Below are positions 8,217 to 15,710 of a stretch of 49,495 nucleotides of DNA, piece by piece. Location: the IMG/VR virus record IMGVR_UViG_3300030838_000014, positions 1 to 49,495 of that record; one strand, written 5' to 3'. The DNA is from a virus. The notes under the pieces are model-generated. The model was not told where the DNA came from. It saw only the letters and a list, made by a program, of their open reading frames with translations, and did not search any database. Each line of letters begins with the position of its first letter. Position 1 is the stretch's first letter. The position numbers and the translations under genes were made by a program.

Positions 8217-8402
8217 ATGGATAATACAATAAACCATGTTTGTATATGTGGTAGCGAGAGTGTTGATATAATGTCAGTAGTTGAAAAGACACTAGAAAAA
8301 GATAATAAAACAATTCCAATAGTGGAAATTACTTATGTATGTAAATGTGGAAATAGTCAATCAGAAACTCATTATTTATATAAAACAAATAAACAAGAAT
8401 GA
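8217..8402 (+). CDS. Small zinc-ribbon-like protein
   Basis: The 61-residue product has two C-x-C-G knuckles (VCICGSES near residue 9 and VCKCGNSQ near residue 42), consistent with one structural zinc. It begins 11 bases after the methyltransferase stop behind AAGAGGTG and is probably co-transcribed with it. Function unknown. Confidence 0.65.
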   Translation: MDNTINHVCICGSESVDIMSVVEKTLEKDNKTIPIVEITYVCKCGNSQSETHYLYKTNKQE

Positions 8403-8422
8403 GGCTATTGCTTAGTTCTAGC
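8403..8422 (+). other. Small hairpin in intergenic gap
   Basis: GGCTA at 8403-8407 can pair with TAGCC at 8418-8422, followed by the palindrome TTGGATATCCAA at 8425-8436. The 107-base gap to the next gene also holds a TTGGAA-AT box stretch (8455-8477) closely matching the promoter at 30990 but without a good -10. Confidence 0.3.
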
Positions 8423-8509
8423 CATTGGATATCCAATTAAAAAATGTATTTTACTTGGAAATGATAAATTATATAAAGTCAAAAATATAAGAAAGAGAGA
8501 TGATAATAA

Positions 8510-9271
8510 ATGGGATGTTGGAATGGAACTGATTTAATAACACAATTACCTATTATGTATGGAGATGAAGTAGTATTAATTCCTGTAAAAATGAGAAGTT
8601 ATATTGAAAAATTAACAGGAGAAAGTCCTTGTTATTCAAATGCTTATTTTAAACCACTACCAGTAGTATTATATGGTGAATATGATGACTATGGTTGTAT
8701 TAATGATATTACAGGAGATATAGAACAATTCAAAGAAATAGTTCAAAAAGAATCTAAATTAGAAAATGAAGAAATATTAGAAGAAGTGAGTCAATATGGC
8801 TCTGATAACCAAACTGATATCGAGAATTATGTAAGATATGTTGAAAGAGGTAATATTGAAAAAGTAGGCTATGTATTAATACATAAAGAACTCTTTAATA
8901 AACTAAAAGATATTGATGATCTTTGGGAAGGCAAAGAAAAATATGTGGAGGAATATTATAATTCAATCACCTTTGATAAAAGGTTAAAAGAAGCAGTTGA
9001 ATCAGGTATTTCAGAGGATGAGTTGTTTGACTTAAGATTTAGTAGGTCATTTGGAAGTTGGGAAACTTTTGATAGAATAAGCTTAAATGAAGTTAATAAA
9101 GATTCAATAAGTGCAATATTATCTATTTCATCAGTATTAGGAATGACTAGAAAGTATTGGTTTCCTCAAACTGGTGCTGGTGGACAAATACAAATAGAAC
9201 AACCTCATAGAATTATAAATGAGTTCTATAATAAATATTTAGAGAACTATGATAAAGATGATGAGGAATAG
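8510..9271 (+). CDS. MGCWNGT-type phage protein, 253 aa
   Basis: The N-terminus MGCWNGTDLITQLPIMYGDEV matches, from memory, a hypothetical family common in large phages whose members begin MGCWNxT ... LPI ... GD-x-V. The rest is acidic and mixed alpha/beta, with a Gly-rich stretch near the end (PQTGAGGQIQIEQPH). Start ATG 8510 follows AAGAGAGATG. Biochemical role not known to me. Confidence 0.7.
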   Translation: MGCWNGTDLITQLPIMYGDEVVLIPVKMRSYIEKLTGESPCYSNAYFKPLPVVLYGEYDDYGCINDITGDIEQFKEIVQKESKLENEEILEEVSQYGSDNQTDIENYVRYVERGNIEKVGYVLIHKELFNKLKDIDDLWEGKEKYVEEYYNSITFDKRLKEAVESGISEDELFDLRFSRSFGSWETFDRISLNEVNKDSISAILSISSVLGMTRKYWFPQTGAGGQIQIEQPHRIINEFYNKYLENYDKDDEE

Positions 9272-9317
9272 TTAAAAGATATTTTTATTAAAGAATATGA
9301 TGAAAGGATATAGAAGT

Positions 9318-9713
9318 ATGGAGAAAATCAATAAAGATGATATATTTAAGATATTAGATTATTATGATACAAAAGAATTAGCAGAAGTATTTAAAAATTA
9401 TATGAAAAGATTGGGAATTAAAAAACTTGATAAAAGAAGAAAAGATAAAACCAATACATATTCAGTACATGGAGATTGTACTAATTGGAATAGAGTTGAA
9501 TGTTACTATCATAAGAATTCTAGAGAATATGGTATGGAAGATTTAGATATAACTTTAAGAAAAAGAGCAGGATATTATTTAATTATTGGAAGAAAAGGAC
9601 AAAGAGCATTTGAAAGAAGTTATGATTCTATAGTTCATTATGATGAGGAGTTATTTAATGAGATAATCAAAGACCACAAGATGTTGTTTGAAATGTTGCT
9701 TAGTGGAATGTAG
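9318..9713 (+). CDS. Hypothetical protein, 131 aa
   Basis: ATG 9318 is chosen because AAAGGA stands 9-10 bases upstream; ATGs at 9297 and 9300 are in frame but precede the ribosome site. The product is basic, with a helical N-terminus and a core LRKRAGYYLIIGRKGQRAFER that looks like strands. No family recognised. Confidence 0.6.
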   Translation: MEKINKDDIFKILDYYDTKELAEVFKNYMKRLGIKKLDKRRKDKTNTYSVHGDCTNWNRVECYYHKNSREYGMEDLDITLRKRAGYYLIIGRKGQRAFERSYDSIVHYDEELFNEIIKDHKMLFEMLLSGM

Positions 9714-9729
9714 AAAGGGGTGAAGTAAG

Positions 9730-9987
9730 ATGGAAAATAAATTTCCAATACTAGGTTCAAAACCAAAAGAGTATATCCCATTAGATATAATAAAACTACA
9801 TGAAACACAAGCAATTAGAAACCATACCCAAACGTTGAAACGACTAGCTGAGCGTGGTGGTCTTGGTTGGATTGAAGTCTTATGTGTCTTAGAGGATAGG
9901 GAGTATGATTTTCATACTAAATTAACCGAAATGTCTGCAAGAACTAAAGTATTAGAAATTATTAATTTATTAAATAGTGAGGTGTAA
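9730..9987 (+). CDS. Small hypothetical phage protein, 85 aa
   Basis: ATG 9730 follows AAAGGGGTG. The centre (ETQAIRNHTQTLKRLAERGG) and the following LGWIEVLCVLED are typical of short proteins in clostridial phages, which I recognise as a type without known function. The end of the gene holds the ribosome site of the next. Confidence 0.6.
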   Translation: MENKFPILGSKPKEYIPLDIIKLHETQAIRNHTQTLKRLAERGGLGWIEVLCVLEDREYDFHTKLTEMSARTKVLEIINLLNSEV

Positions 9988-9991
9988 TGAT

Positions 9992-10345
9992 ATGGAATTT
10001 GATAATATAGATGAGTTATTTGAACATATAAAACAAGAATGTCAAAAGAGTCTAGATGATATCACTCAAAAATATAAATTAAGCACTGACGATGAAGAAA
10101 AATTGGATTTATTGCTTAAGGAAATTATGAGTGATAATACATACGAAAGTAAAGTATATCGTGATTATTGTATAGTATTTGGCAATAGAGAATATGTAGA
10201 TAATATTAGAATTAAAGTAGAACAAATAGATAGACCTAATGGAGCAGATGATGACGATATAATTAGAGAATATGTGTTAAATAATTATGGTTATAGAGAT
10301 TATGAAATTATTGAATTAGACATGTTGGAAAAGGTAATTCTATAA
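9992..10345 (+). CDS. Acidic hypothetical protein, 117 aa
   Basis: ATG 9992 follows GAGGTG by 7 bases; an in-frame ATG-free extension to 9977 lies before the ribosome site and is unlikely. The product is strongly acidic, with helices at the N-terminus and strands later (YCIVFGNREYVDNIRIKV). Not recognised. Confidence 0.6.
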   Translation: MEFDNIDELFEHIKQECQKSLDDITQKYKLSTDDEEKLDLLLKEIMSDNTYESKVYRDYCIVFGNREYVDNIRIKVEQIDRPNGADDDDIIREYVLNNYGYRDYEIIELDMLEKVIL

Positions 10346-10460
10346 TTATGTCTTGTTAAAAGATGTCTTTTAAAAGGATATGATTAACTGTAAAGGAGTG
10401 ATATTATGGAATGGTGACATGGATAAGGAGTTAATCATAAAATAGAAAGGAAGAAATGTT

Positions 10461-10716
10461 ATGGATGTTAAAAAAGAATTGTTAAAAATACATGTTTGAT
10501 TTTACAATGAAAATAATAAATTTATTGATAAAAAAGGACGAAAGTAATAGAGAATTGATAGAAAAAGAATTATTTAAAATGATAAATAAGAAATAAAAAG
10601 AACATTTAGAGGAATTACAAAAATCAACAGAAGAATCAAGAAATTGGAATTTAAAAGATACAAATTGCACAGGTGGGCAATTATCTCCAAGTAATGATAA
10701 TATGTGGCTAAGATAA
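10461..10716 (+). pseudogene. Decayed small gene with frameshift and internal stop
   Basis: This lies in a 425-base stretch with no intact gene (10346-10770). ATG 10461 behind GAAAGGAAG opens MDVKKELLKIHV then stops. A +1 frame opens at ATG 10492 (MFDFTMKIINLLIKKDES), meets TAA at 10594 and, after that stop, continues in frame as KEHLEELQKSTEESRNW to TAA 10714-10716, ending in a natural-looking DNMWLR tail. The pieces join into a plausible protein of about 85 residues, so a frameshift and a nonsense change have broken it. Just upstream, AAGGAGTG leads only to ATG GAA TGG TGA (10406), another remnant. Confidence 0.5.
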
Positions 10717-10717
10717 A

Positions 10718-10743
10718 ATTATAAATATATTTATAATTTTTTG
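10718..10743 (+). terminator. AT-only palindrome followed by T-run
   Basis: ATTATAAATA at 10718-10727 is perfectly palindromic with TATTTATAAT at 10728-10737 and runs into TTTTTT. It fits an intrinsic terminator after the pseudogene, but a pure AT stem is weak. Confidence 0.3.
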
Positions 10744-10770
10744 GTTATAATATACCTTGAGGTGATATTT

Positions 10771-10965
10771 ATGGATTGGTTATTAATTTTAAATGTTATA
10801 TTTGAGATAGTTTTATGTATCTCAATGTTGACTCAAAGTATAATCATGATTTACAAATTTTTTATTAGTAAGCAAGAAATAACTGGTAAAGAGTTAGTTA
10901 TTATAATGATGTTAAATACAATATCTCTTACACTTTCATATTTTACTCATATAAATAGGAGTTGA
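10771..10965 (+). CDS. Small membrane protein, two TM helices
   Basis: ATG 10771 follows GAGGTGAT; TTG 10741 is in frame but upstream of the site. The 64-residue product has hydrophobic helices at about 3-32 (WLLILNVIFEIVLCISML...) and 40-57 (LVIIMMLNTISLTLSYF), separated by a short charged loop (SKQEITGKE), so an inner-membrane hairpin is predicted. It ends 4 bases before the metallopeptidase-like gene. Function unknown. Confidence 0.6.
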   Translation: MDWLLILNVIFEIVLCISMLTQSIIMIYKFFISKQEITGKELVIIMMLNTISLTLSYFTHINRS

Positions 10966-10969
10966 ATCT

Positions 10970-11401
10970 ATGAAAATAATTAATAATCAAAAGATAATAA
11001 CTAATAAACAAATAGAAAAAGTATTAAAATTGACTAAATTTACTAAGCTAGATAAAATTAAATTAATTGTGCTAGAAAAGAAAACAGATATCAGTAAATC
11101 TAGATCACTATTGGATTATATCCGTTTCTTTTTAAACTATAATTGTGAAGGCTCTTATAATGAGAATACAGATAGTATTATATTAAAACTTTATAACCTA
11201 GAGGGTAATATTGAGGATAAAAGGTTATATGGAATAGGTGTTTTATTGCATGAATTAAAACATAGGGATGAGATTTTACTTACTGGAGATACAAATGAAA
11301 AATCTGCTGATAAATATGCTAAAAAGTTTTTGAATAATAATTCTAAAGCTATTAAAGATATACTAAAGTTAAAAGATGAATGGGAAATTGAAGATTTTTA
11401 A
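10970..11401 (+). CDS. HExxH metallopeptidase-like protein
   Basis: The 143-residue product carries HELKH at 94-98 (HExxH) and, 11 residues on, NEKSADKYAKKFL with E110 as likely third zinc ligand and the AD pair of gluzincin-type peptidases. The arrangement resembles ImmA/IrrE-like and M48-like enzymes, which in mobile elements cleave repressors. No helix-turn-helix is present. The preceding gene encodes a two-helix membrane protein, which could be a partner or substrate (inference). Activity is likely from the retained motif but not shown. Confidence 0.65.
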   Translation: MKIINNQKIITNKQIEKVLKLTKFTKLDKIKLIVLEKKTDISKSRSLLDYIRFFLNYNCEGSYNENTDSIILKLYNLEGNIEDKRLYGIGVLLHELKHRDEILLTGDTNEKSADKYAKKFLNNNSKAIKDILKLKDEWEIEDF

Positions 11402-11439
11402 GTAGATGGAATAGTAAAAAATAGGAGGAGTGTTGAATT

Positions 11440-11823
11440 ATGAATCAAGGAATATTATATACAAGTTATTTTGCTAAATTTAAAAAGGGGATAGGTGATA
11501 AAATATCTATAGCTAGGTTTAATCCTAAGTGGTTAAATAGTAATGAATTATTTGCATGGTGTACAAGTTTAGCACCTAGTAAGGAACTATTAAATGATTA
11601 TAAGTATAAAGGCATATCTTGGAACGAATATACTGAAAGATATAATAATGAAATTAAGAATTCAGAACAGGCTCAATTTGATATCAGCAGTATTTGTACT
11701 AGACTAATTTTAGGGCATGATATTACTTTATATTGCTATGAGAAGTCTATAGATAATTGTCATAGATATTTATTAGCTGAGATATTTAAAGAAAAGGGAA
11801 TTGAAGTTAAAGAAATCATATAA
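11440..11823 (+). CDS. DUF488-like protein
   Basis: The 127-residue product ends with TLYCYEKSIDNCHRYLLAEI, matching the DUF488 hallmark (hydrophobic-CxE ... CHR-x2-hydrophobic-A). DUF488 proteins are small cytosolic alpha/beta proteins of unknown reaction, frequent in bacteria and phages. The N-terminus (ILYTSYFAKFKK) fits the family's first strand. Start ATG 11440 follows AGGAGGAGTG. Confidence 0.7.
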   Translation: MNQGILYTSYFAKFKKGIGDKISIARFNPKWLNSNELFAWCTSLAPSKELLNDYKYKGISWNEYTERYNNEIKNSEQAQFDISSICTRLILGHDITLYCYEKSIDNCHRYLLAEIFKEKGIEVKEII

Positions 11824-11848
11824 AAACAAAATATATAAAATAAAAGTA

Positions 11849-11877
11849 TTGACTTATATAAATTTTGGTAGTAAACT
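11849..11877 (+). promoter_or_regulatory. Promoter with AT box
   Basis: TTGACT 11849-11854, 17-base spacer, TAAACT 11872-11877 followed by AAGAATG. The AT box ACAAAATATATAAAAT lies just upstream (11827-11842). It drives the gene at 11926. The same TAAACTAAGAA end is seen at 14384 and 15734. Confidence 0.8.
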
Positions 11878-11925
11878 AAGAATGTACCAAACAATAAAAT
11901 ATAATAAATAAAGGAGAGAATAAAA

Positions 11926-12150
11926 ATGAATGAATTACAATTTGAAATAACAGGAATATCAATGGAAAGGAGAATTAATGGAGATACAACTATTGATGCA
12001 ATATGTGTTGAAAACAGTTTTCCAATACATATAAAAATACCATCATCATTAACTACTAAGGATTATATTAAAAAAGAATTACATAAGAAATACTTCAAGC
12101 AATTAAATACTAATGATAGAATACAAGTTAATGTAGGAGATATTATATAA
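11926..12150 (+). CDS. Small hypothetical protein, 74 aa
   Basis: This gene stands alone between two promoters (11849 and 12169). ATG 11926 follows AAAGGAGAG. The product looks beta-rich (FEITGISMERRINGD, FPIHIKIPSSL, RIQVNVGDII), like a small barrel. No family recognised. Confidence 0.6.
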   Translation: MNELQFEITGISMERRINGDTTIDAICVENSFPIHIKIPSSLTTKDYIKKELHKKYFKQLNTNDRIQVNVGDII

Positions 12151-12168
12151 ACAAAATATATAAAATGG

Positions 12169-12197
12169 TTGACGTTGGATAGTAAATAAATTATACT
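12169..12197 (+). promoter_or_regulatory. Promoter with AT box
   Basis: TTGACG 12169-12174, 17-base spacer, TATACT 12192-12197, with AAAATATATAAAAT at 12153-12166. The predicted transcript starts near 12204, inside a 10-bp hairpin, and has a leader of about 230 bases before the gene at 12438. Confidence 0.8.
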
Positions 12198-12200
12198 AAA

Positions 12201-12395
12201 ATAAGTGGTAGAGAACAACAACTTTACCACTTATATATAAGAAAGTCACAAATATTGAAAAGCTACAGGCTAGTGATAGCCACATTTTAAAAATGTAATA
12301 AGTTGGTAAAAGGTATGTTTTATGTAAACTAAAATAAATTATAATTAATATGTTTTGTTGAGTAACTAATACTCATGGATGCTAAACAAAGTATA
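12201..12395 (+). ncRNA. Structured leader RNA upstream of ETNSSSTHS gene 1
   Basis: The 287-base gap 12151-12437 has no ORF but several helices: ATAAGTGGTA 12201-12210 with TACCACTTAT 12225-12234; GGCTA 12268-12272 with TAGCC 12277-12281 closed by a GTGA tetraloop; ACATTT with AAATGT (12282-12296); and an outer arm TATGTTTTGTT 12349-12359 with AACAAAGTATA 12385-12395 (two wobbles) enclosing GAGT/ACTC. The last arm holds ATGGATGCTAAAC, resembling ATGGCTAAAC in the RNA at 15784. Could be a cis-regulator, a riboswitch-like leader or a separate RNA; no known class recognised. Confidence 0.45.
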
Positions 12396-12437
12396 TTATA
12401 TACTTAATAAAATACATATAATAAAGGAGAGATAATA

Positions 12438-12926
12438 ATGAAACAGTCAATTAGAAGAAATGTATTTGAAACCAATTCAAGTAGTACACATTCATTATGT
12501 GTAACAAAAAATAATATTCTAGATCAAAAACAAGAATCACTTAATTTTTCAATAGGAGAATTTGGTTGGGAGGAAAACACTTTAGATAGTCCTTCAGAAA
12601 AAGCTTCATATTTATATACTGCAATATTAGTTTGTGATGGTAAAATGGATTGCTTAGAATCAGTTAAAAATGCATTAAATAATAATGGTATAGAATATGA
12701 ATTTGAAGAACCAAATTTTGATGACGAATATAGATACTTGAACAATGGTTACATTGACCATTCAGGAGAAATATATGATTTTCTAGACATATGCAATGAT
12801 GAAGATAAAATTATGAGATTCTTATTCTCATCTGAAAGTTTTATATTAACTGGAAATGATAACGCTGATTCAGATGTAGAAATTAATGTAGACTATGATC
12901 ATGAAGAATATTATAAGGGCAATTAA
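12438..12926 (+). CDS. ETNSSSTHS-motif protein 1
   Basis: The 162-residue product begins MKQSIRRNVFETNSSSTHSL. The block NVFETNSSSTHSL is shared with the next gene and, from memory, with a widespread hypothetical protein type in Firmicutes and phages. The remaining sequence is acidic and not similar to the second protein, apart from general Asp/Glu richness. The motif sits at residues 8-20, so it could be a recognition or modification site read by a partner; a radical SAM enzyme is encoded two genes downstream. Start ATG 12438 follows AAAGGAGAG. Confidence 0.65.
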   Translation: MKQSIRRNVFETNSSSTHSLCVTKNNILDQKQESLNFSIGEFGWEENTLDSPSEKASYLYTAILVCDGKMDCLESVKNALNNNGIEYEFEEPNFDDEYRYLNNGYIDHSGEIYDFLDICNDEDKIMRFLFSSESFILTGNDNADSDVEINVDYDHEEYYKGN

Positions 12927-12939
12927 AGGAGGAATTAAA

Positions 12940-13287
12940 ATGTTAAAATCAGTAAGACTTAATGTATTTGAAACAAATAGTAGTTCAACTCATAGTTTAA
13001 CTTTGGTATCAAAAGAGGATTATGAAGCGTGGAAGAATGGAGAATACTTAATAGATGAAGGAGATGACCTTGTTACAAAAGAGCAAGCTATCAAAGAATT
13101 AAAAGAAGATTATCCAGATAAAGATTTTGACAATGAAGATGTAGTCAATGAACTTTTAGAAGATTATTGTTTTAAAACAAATAAAGAATACTTTAATGAT
13201 GAATATTTAGAAACTTTTACAACTAGATATACGTCAAAAAGTGGTGATGAAGTTGTGGCTTTTGGTAAATATGGCTATGAAGGTTAA
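12940..13287 (+). CDS. ETNSSSTHS-motif protein 2
   Basis: ATG 12940 behind AAAGGAGG gives 115 residues beginning MLKSVRLNVFETNSSSTHSL; an in-frame ATG at 12895 lies in the preceding gene and lacks a ribosome site. The shared block uses different serine and threonine codons from gene 1 (AGT AGT TCA ACT versus TCA AGT AGT ACA), which argues for selection on the protein, not recent duplication. The remainder is acidic and helical (KEQAIKELKEDYPDKDFD). Function unknown. Confidence 0.65.
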   Translation: MLKSVRLNVFETNSSSTHSLTLVSKEDYEAWKNGEYLIDEGDDLVTKEQAIKELKEDYPDKDFDNEDVVNELLEDYCFKTNKEYFNDEYLETFTTRYTSKSGDEVVAFGKYGYEG

Positions 13288-13325
13288 AATACATAAATAA
13301 ATAAAATAGAATAGAGGGATTTATA

Positions 13326-14219
13326 ATGAATAATAAATGGGTTAAATATGAAAATGGAAACTATACAGTTAAATTCAACTTAGAAAATGGGACAAAGATT
13401 AGAGAGACAGAAGATAATGAATTTATATCAGCTTTTCCAGAATGTATAGATTTAAAAATAACAAATCAATGTGATATGGGTTGTAAATATTGTCATGAAG
13501 ACTCAACTATTGATGGATTGCATGGAGATGTCTTAAATTCAGAATTTATAAATACTTTGAAACCTTATACAGAACTTGCTCTAGGTGGTGGAAATGTATT
13601 AACTCATCCAAATTTAATTGAATTTTTAAAAGTGCTTAAATCCAAAAATATTATTGCAAATATAACAATAAATCAAAAGCATTTTATATCTAGTAAAGAT
13701 ACAATTAAGTATATCGTAGATAATGATTTAATCAAAGGATTAGGAGTTTCATTAATATCTCCAACTGATGAATTTGTTGAATTGATTAAACAATATCCTA
13801 ATGCAGTAATTCATGTAATAAATGGAATTGTACCAATAGAAGACTTACAAAAATTATATGACAACAATTTAAAATTACTAATTCTAGGATACAAAGTCTT
13901 CAGACGTGGGAAAGATTACTATTCCCCTGTTGTAGAAAGCAATAAACAAATTATATATGATAGTATATGTGATATTATTAAAGGATTTAAAGTGGTTAGT
14001 TTTGATAACCTAGCTATTAAACAAATTGATGTTAGAAGAATATTCACAAATAAAGGTTGGAATGAATTTTATATGGGTGATGATGGACAATTTACAATGT
14101 ATATTGATCTAGTAAAGAAACATTTCGCTAGAAGTTCAGTTTCAGTTCAAAGATATGATATATTAAATAACATTGAAGATATGTTTAGCATAGTAAAGAA
14201 TGAGAAATCAGATAAATAA
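13326..14219 (+). CDS. Radical SAM protein
   Basis: The 297-residue product has CDMGCKYC, the C-x3-C-x2-C cluster motif at C49, C53 and C56, preceded by the strand IDLKITNQ, and LALGGGNVLTHPNL near 84-97, matching the GGE-type SAM-contact strand. It should bind a 4Fe-4S cluster and make a 5'-deoxyadenosyl radical. There is no C-terminal SPASM Cys cluster or TRAM domain, so the substrate is not evident. Context with two ETNSSSTHS proteins upstream and RtcB downstream suggests peptide or RNA modification (inference). Confidence 0.88.
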   Translation: MNNKWVKYENGNYTVKFNLENGTKIRETEDNEFISAFPECIDLKITNQCDMGCKYCHEDSTIDGLHGDVLNSEFINTLKPYTELALGGGNVLTHPNLIEFLKVLKSKNIIANITINQKHFISSKDTIKYIVDNDLIKGLGVSLISPTDEFVELIKQYPNAVIHVINGIVPIEDLQKLYDNNLKLLILGYKVFRRGKDYYSPVVESNKQIIYDSICDIIKGFKVVSFDNLAIKQIDVRRIFTNKGWNEFYMGDDGQFTMYIDLVKKHFARSSVSVQRYDILNNIEDMFSIVKNEKSDK

Positions 14220-14241
14220 AACAAATTATATAAAATAAGAG

Positions 14242-14270
14242 TTGACAAGGAAATTTCAATATGCTAAAAT
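14242..14270 (+). promoter_or_regulatory. Promoter, upstream member of tandem pair
   Basis: TTGACA 14242-14247, 17-base spacer ending TGC, TAAAAT 14265-14270, with AAATTATATAAAAT just upstream (14223-14236). The transcript would begin within the hairpin GTTGA 14281-14285 / TCAAC 14295-14299. A second promoter starts 91 bases later, before any ORF. Confidence 0.8.
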
Positions 14271-14360
14271 ACAAATAGTGGTTGAGTTTCCAAGTCAACA
14301 CAATACATAAGTATATAAATAGTCTGTTTTATCGAAAATGATAAAATATATAAAATAAGG

Positions 14361-14389
14361 TTGACAAGTTTGGTAAATGATGCTAAACT
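14361..14389 (+). promoter_or_regulatory. Promoter of rtcB
   Basis: TTGACA 14361-14366, 17-base spacer, TAAACT 14384-14389 (extended TGC before it), AT box AAAATATATAAAAT 14343-14356. A hairpin TTTTATC/GATAAAA precedes the AT box (about 14327-14346). TAGTTA and TAACTA flank the early leader (14395-14425). Confidence 0.85.
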
Positions 14390-14458
14390 AAGAATAGTTA
14401 ATAAATAAAACTTAAATACATAACTAAACAAATTATAATAAATACAGAGGTGATATAG

Positions 14459-15649
14459 ATGATTGAATTAAATGGTAAATATAATACTGCAAAAGTTTTT
14501 ACTGATAATGTAGAACAAACTGCAATTAGTCAAATAATAGAATTGTGTAGTCAAGAATTTGTTAAAGATTCAAAAATTAGAATTATGCCTGATACACACG
14601 CTGGTGCAGGATGTACTATAGGAACTACAATGACAATTCAAGATAAAATTGTTCCTAATCTTGTAGGAGTAGATATTGGATGTGGAATGTATACTATTAA
14701 GCTAAAAGAGAAAGAAATAGATTTTCAAAAACTAGATGACACAATTAGAAAATATGTTCCTAGTGGTCAAAACATAAGAAAAGCAGAACATAAGCTAGTT
14801 GATAAAATTAATTTAAAAGAACTAAAATGTTTCAAGTATATAAATGATGATAGAGCATTAAAAAGTATAGGAACTTTAGGTGGTGGAAATCACTTTATAG
14901 AAGTTGATAAAGACGAACAGGATAACTTATATTTAGTAATTCATAGTGGATCAAGATATTTAGGAAAACAAGTAGCAGAACATTATCAAGAGTTAGGATA
15001 TAAGAAACTAACAGAGAATAGAGAATCAAGAGAAAAATTAATCAATAAGCTTAAATCAGAAGGAAGAGAAAAGGATATTAAATCTGAATTAGCTAAAATT
15101 CCAACTACTAAAATTAATAAACAATTAGCATATATTGAAGGAGAAGATTTAAGTAATTATCTAAATGATATGAAAATAACTCAATACTATGCTGAATTAA
15201 ATAGAATAGCAATGGCAACTGAAATATTAAAGAACATGAATTTATATGAAGTTGAATCATTTACTACTATTCATAATTATATTGATGTAGAAACTAAAAT
15301 ATTAAGAAAAGGTGCAATATCTGCTAATAAAGATGAAAAAGTTATTATACCTATCAATATGAGAGATGGAAGTTTAATTTGTATAGGTAAAGGAAATGAA
15401 GATTGGAATAATTCTGCACCTCATGGAGCTGGACGTATATTGTCAAGAAGTAAAGCTAATGAGAAAGTTACATTAGAAGAATTTCAAGATAGCATGAAAG
15501 ATATATGGACTACTTCAGTATGTCAATCTACAGTTGATGAAAGTCCAATGGCATATAAACCTATGCAAGAAATAATTGATAATATTCAAGATACTGTTAA
15601 TATAGTAGATATTATTAAACCATTATATAATTTTAAGGCTAACAGTTAG
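14459..15649 (+). CDS. rtcB: RNA-splicing ligase RtcB
   Basis: The 396-residue product shows the RtcB signatures: MPDTHAGAGCTIG from residue 43, GVDIGCG at 70-76 with metal-binding D72 and C75, GTLGGGNHFIE, VIHSGSRYLG, and APHGAGRILSRSKA, the region of the guanylated histidine. RtcB joins RNA 2',3'-cyclic phosphate or 3'-phosphate ends to 5'-OH ends using GTP and Mn2+. Length is close to the usual 400-480. Phages may use it to repair tRNAs cut by host anticodon nucleases; here a structured RNA and a vWA protein follow directly. Own promoter at 14361; start ATG 14459 follows AGAGGTGAT. Confidence 0.96.
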   Translation: MIELNGKYNTAKVFTDNVEQTAISQIIELCSQEFVKDSKIRIMPDTHAGAGCTIGTTMTIQDKIVPNLVGVDIGCGMYTIKLKEKEIDFQKLDDTIRKYVPSGQNIRKAEHKLVDKINLKELKCFKYINDDRALKSIGTLGGGNHFIEVDKDEQDNLYLVIHSGSRYLGKQVAEHYQELGYKKLTENRESREKLINKLKSEGREKDIKSELAKIPTTKINKQLAYIEGEDLSNYLNDMKITQYYAELNRIAMATEILKNMNLYEVESFTTIHNYIDVETKILRKGAISANKDEKVIIPINMRDGSLICIGKGNEDWNNSAPHGAGRILSRSKANEKVTLEEFQDSMKDIWTTSVCQSTVDESPMAYKPMQEIIDNIQDTVNIVDIIKPLYNFKANS

Positions 15650-15674
15650 AAAGAGATAATTAAGTCTCTTTCTA
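15647..15674 (+). terminator. Hairpin at the end of rtcB
   Basis: TAGAAAGAGA at 15647-15656, which includes the rtcB stop codon, pairs perfectly with TCTCTTTCTA at 15665-15674. No U-run follows, so it may be a 3'-end stabiliser or a weak terminator separating rtcB from the promoter at 15711. Confidence 0.45.
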
Positions 15675-15710
15675 CAATATAAATCAAATGATAAAATATA
15701 TAAAATAAGC

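Noticed and set aside
8455-8483. Promoter resembling that at 30990
   Set aside because: TTGGAA and the AT-rich spacer match, but no acceptable -10 follows at 16-18 bases.
7234-9271. Complete restriction-modification system
   Set aside because: No endonuclease-like gene adjoins the methyltransferase; the neighbours are a zinc-ribbon protein and a general phage protein.
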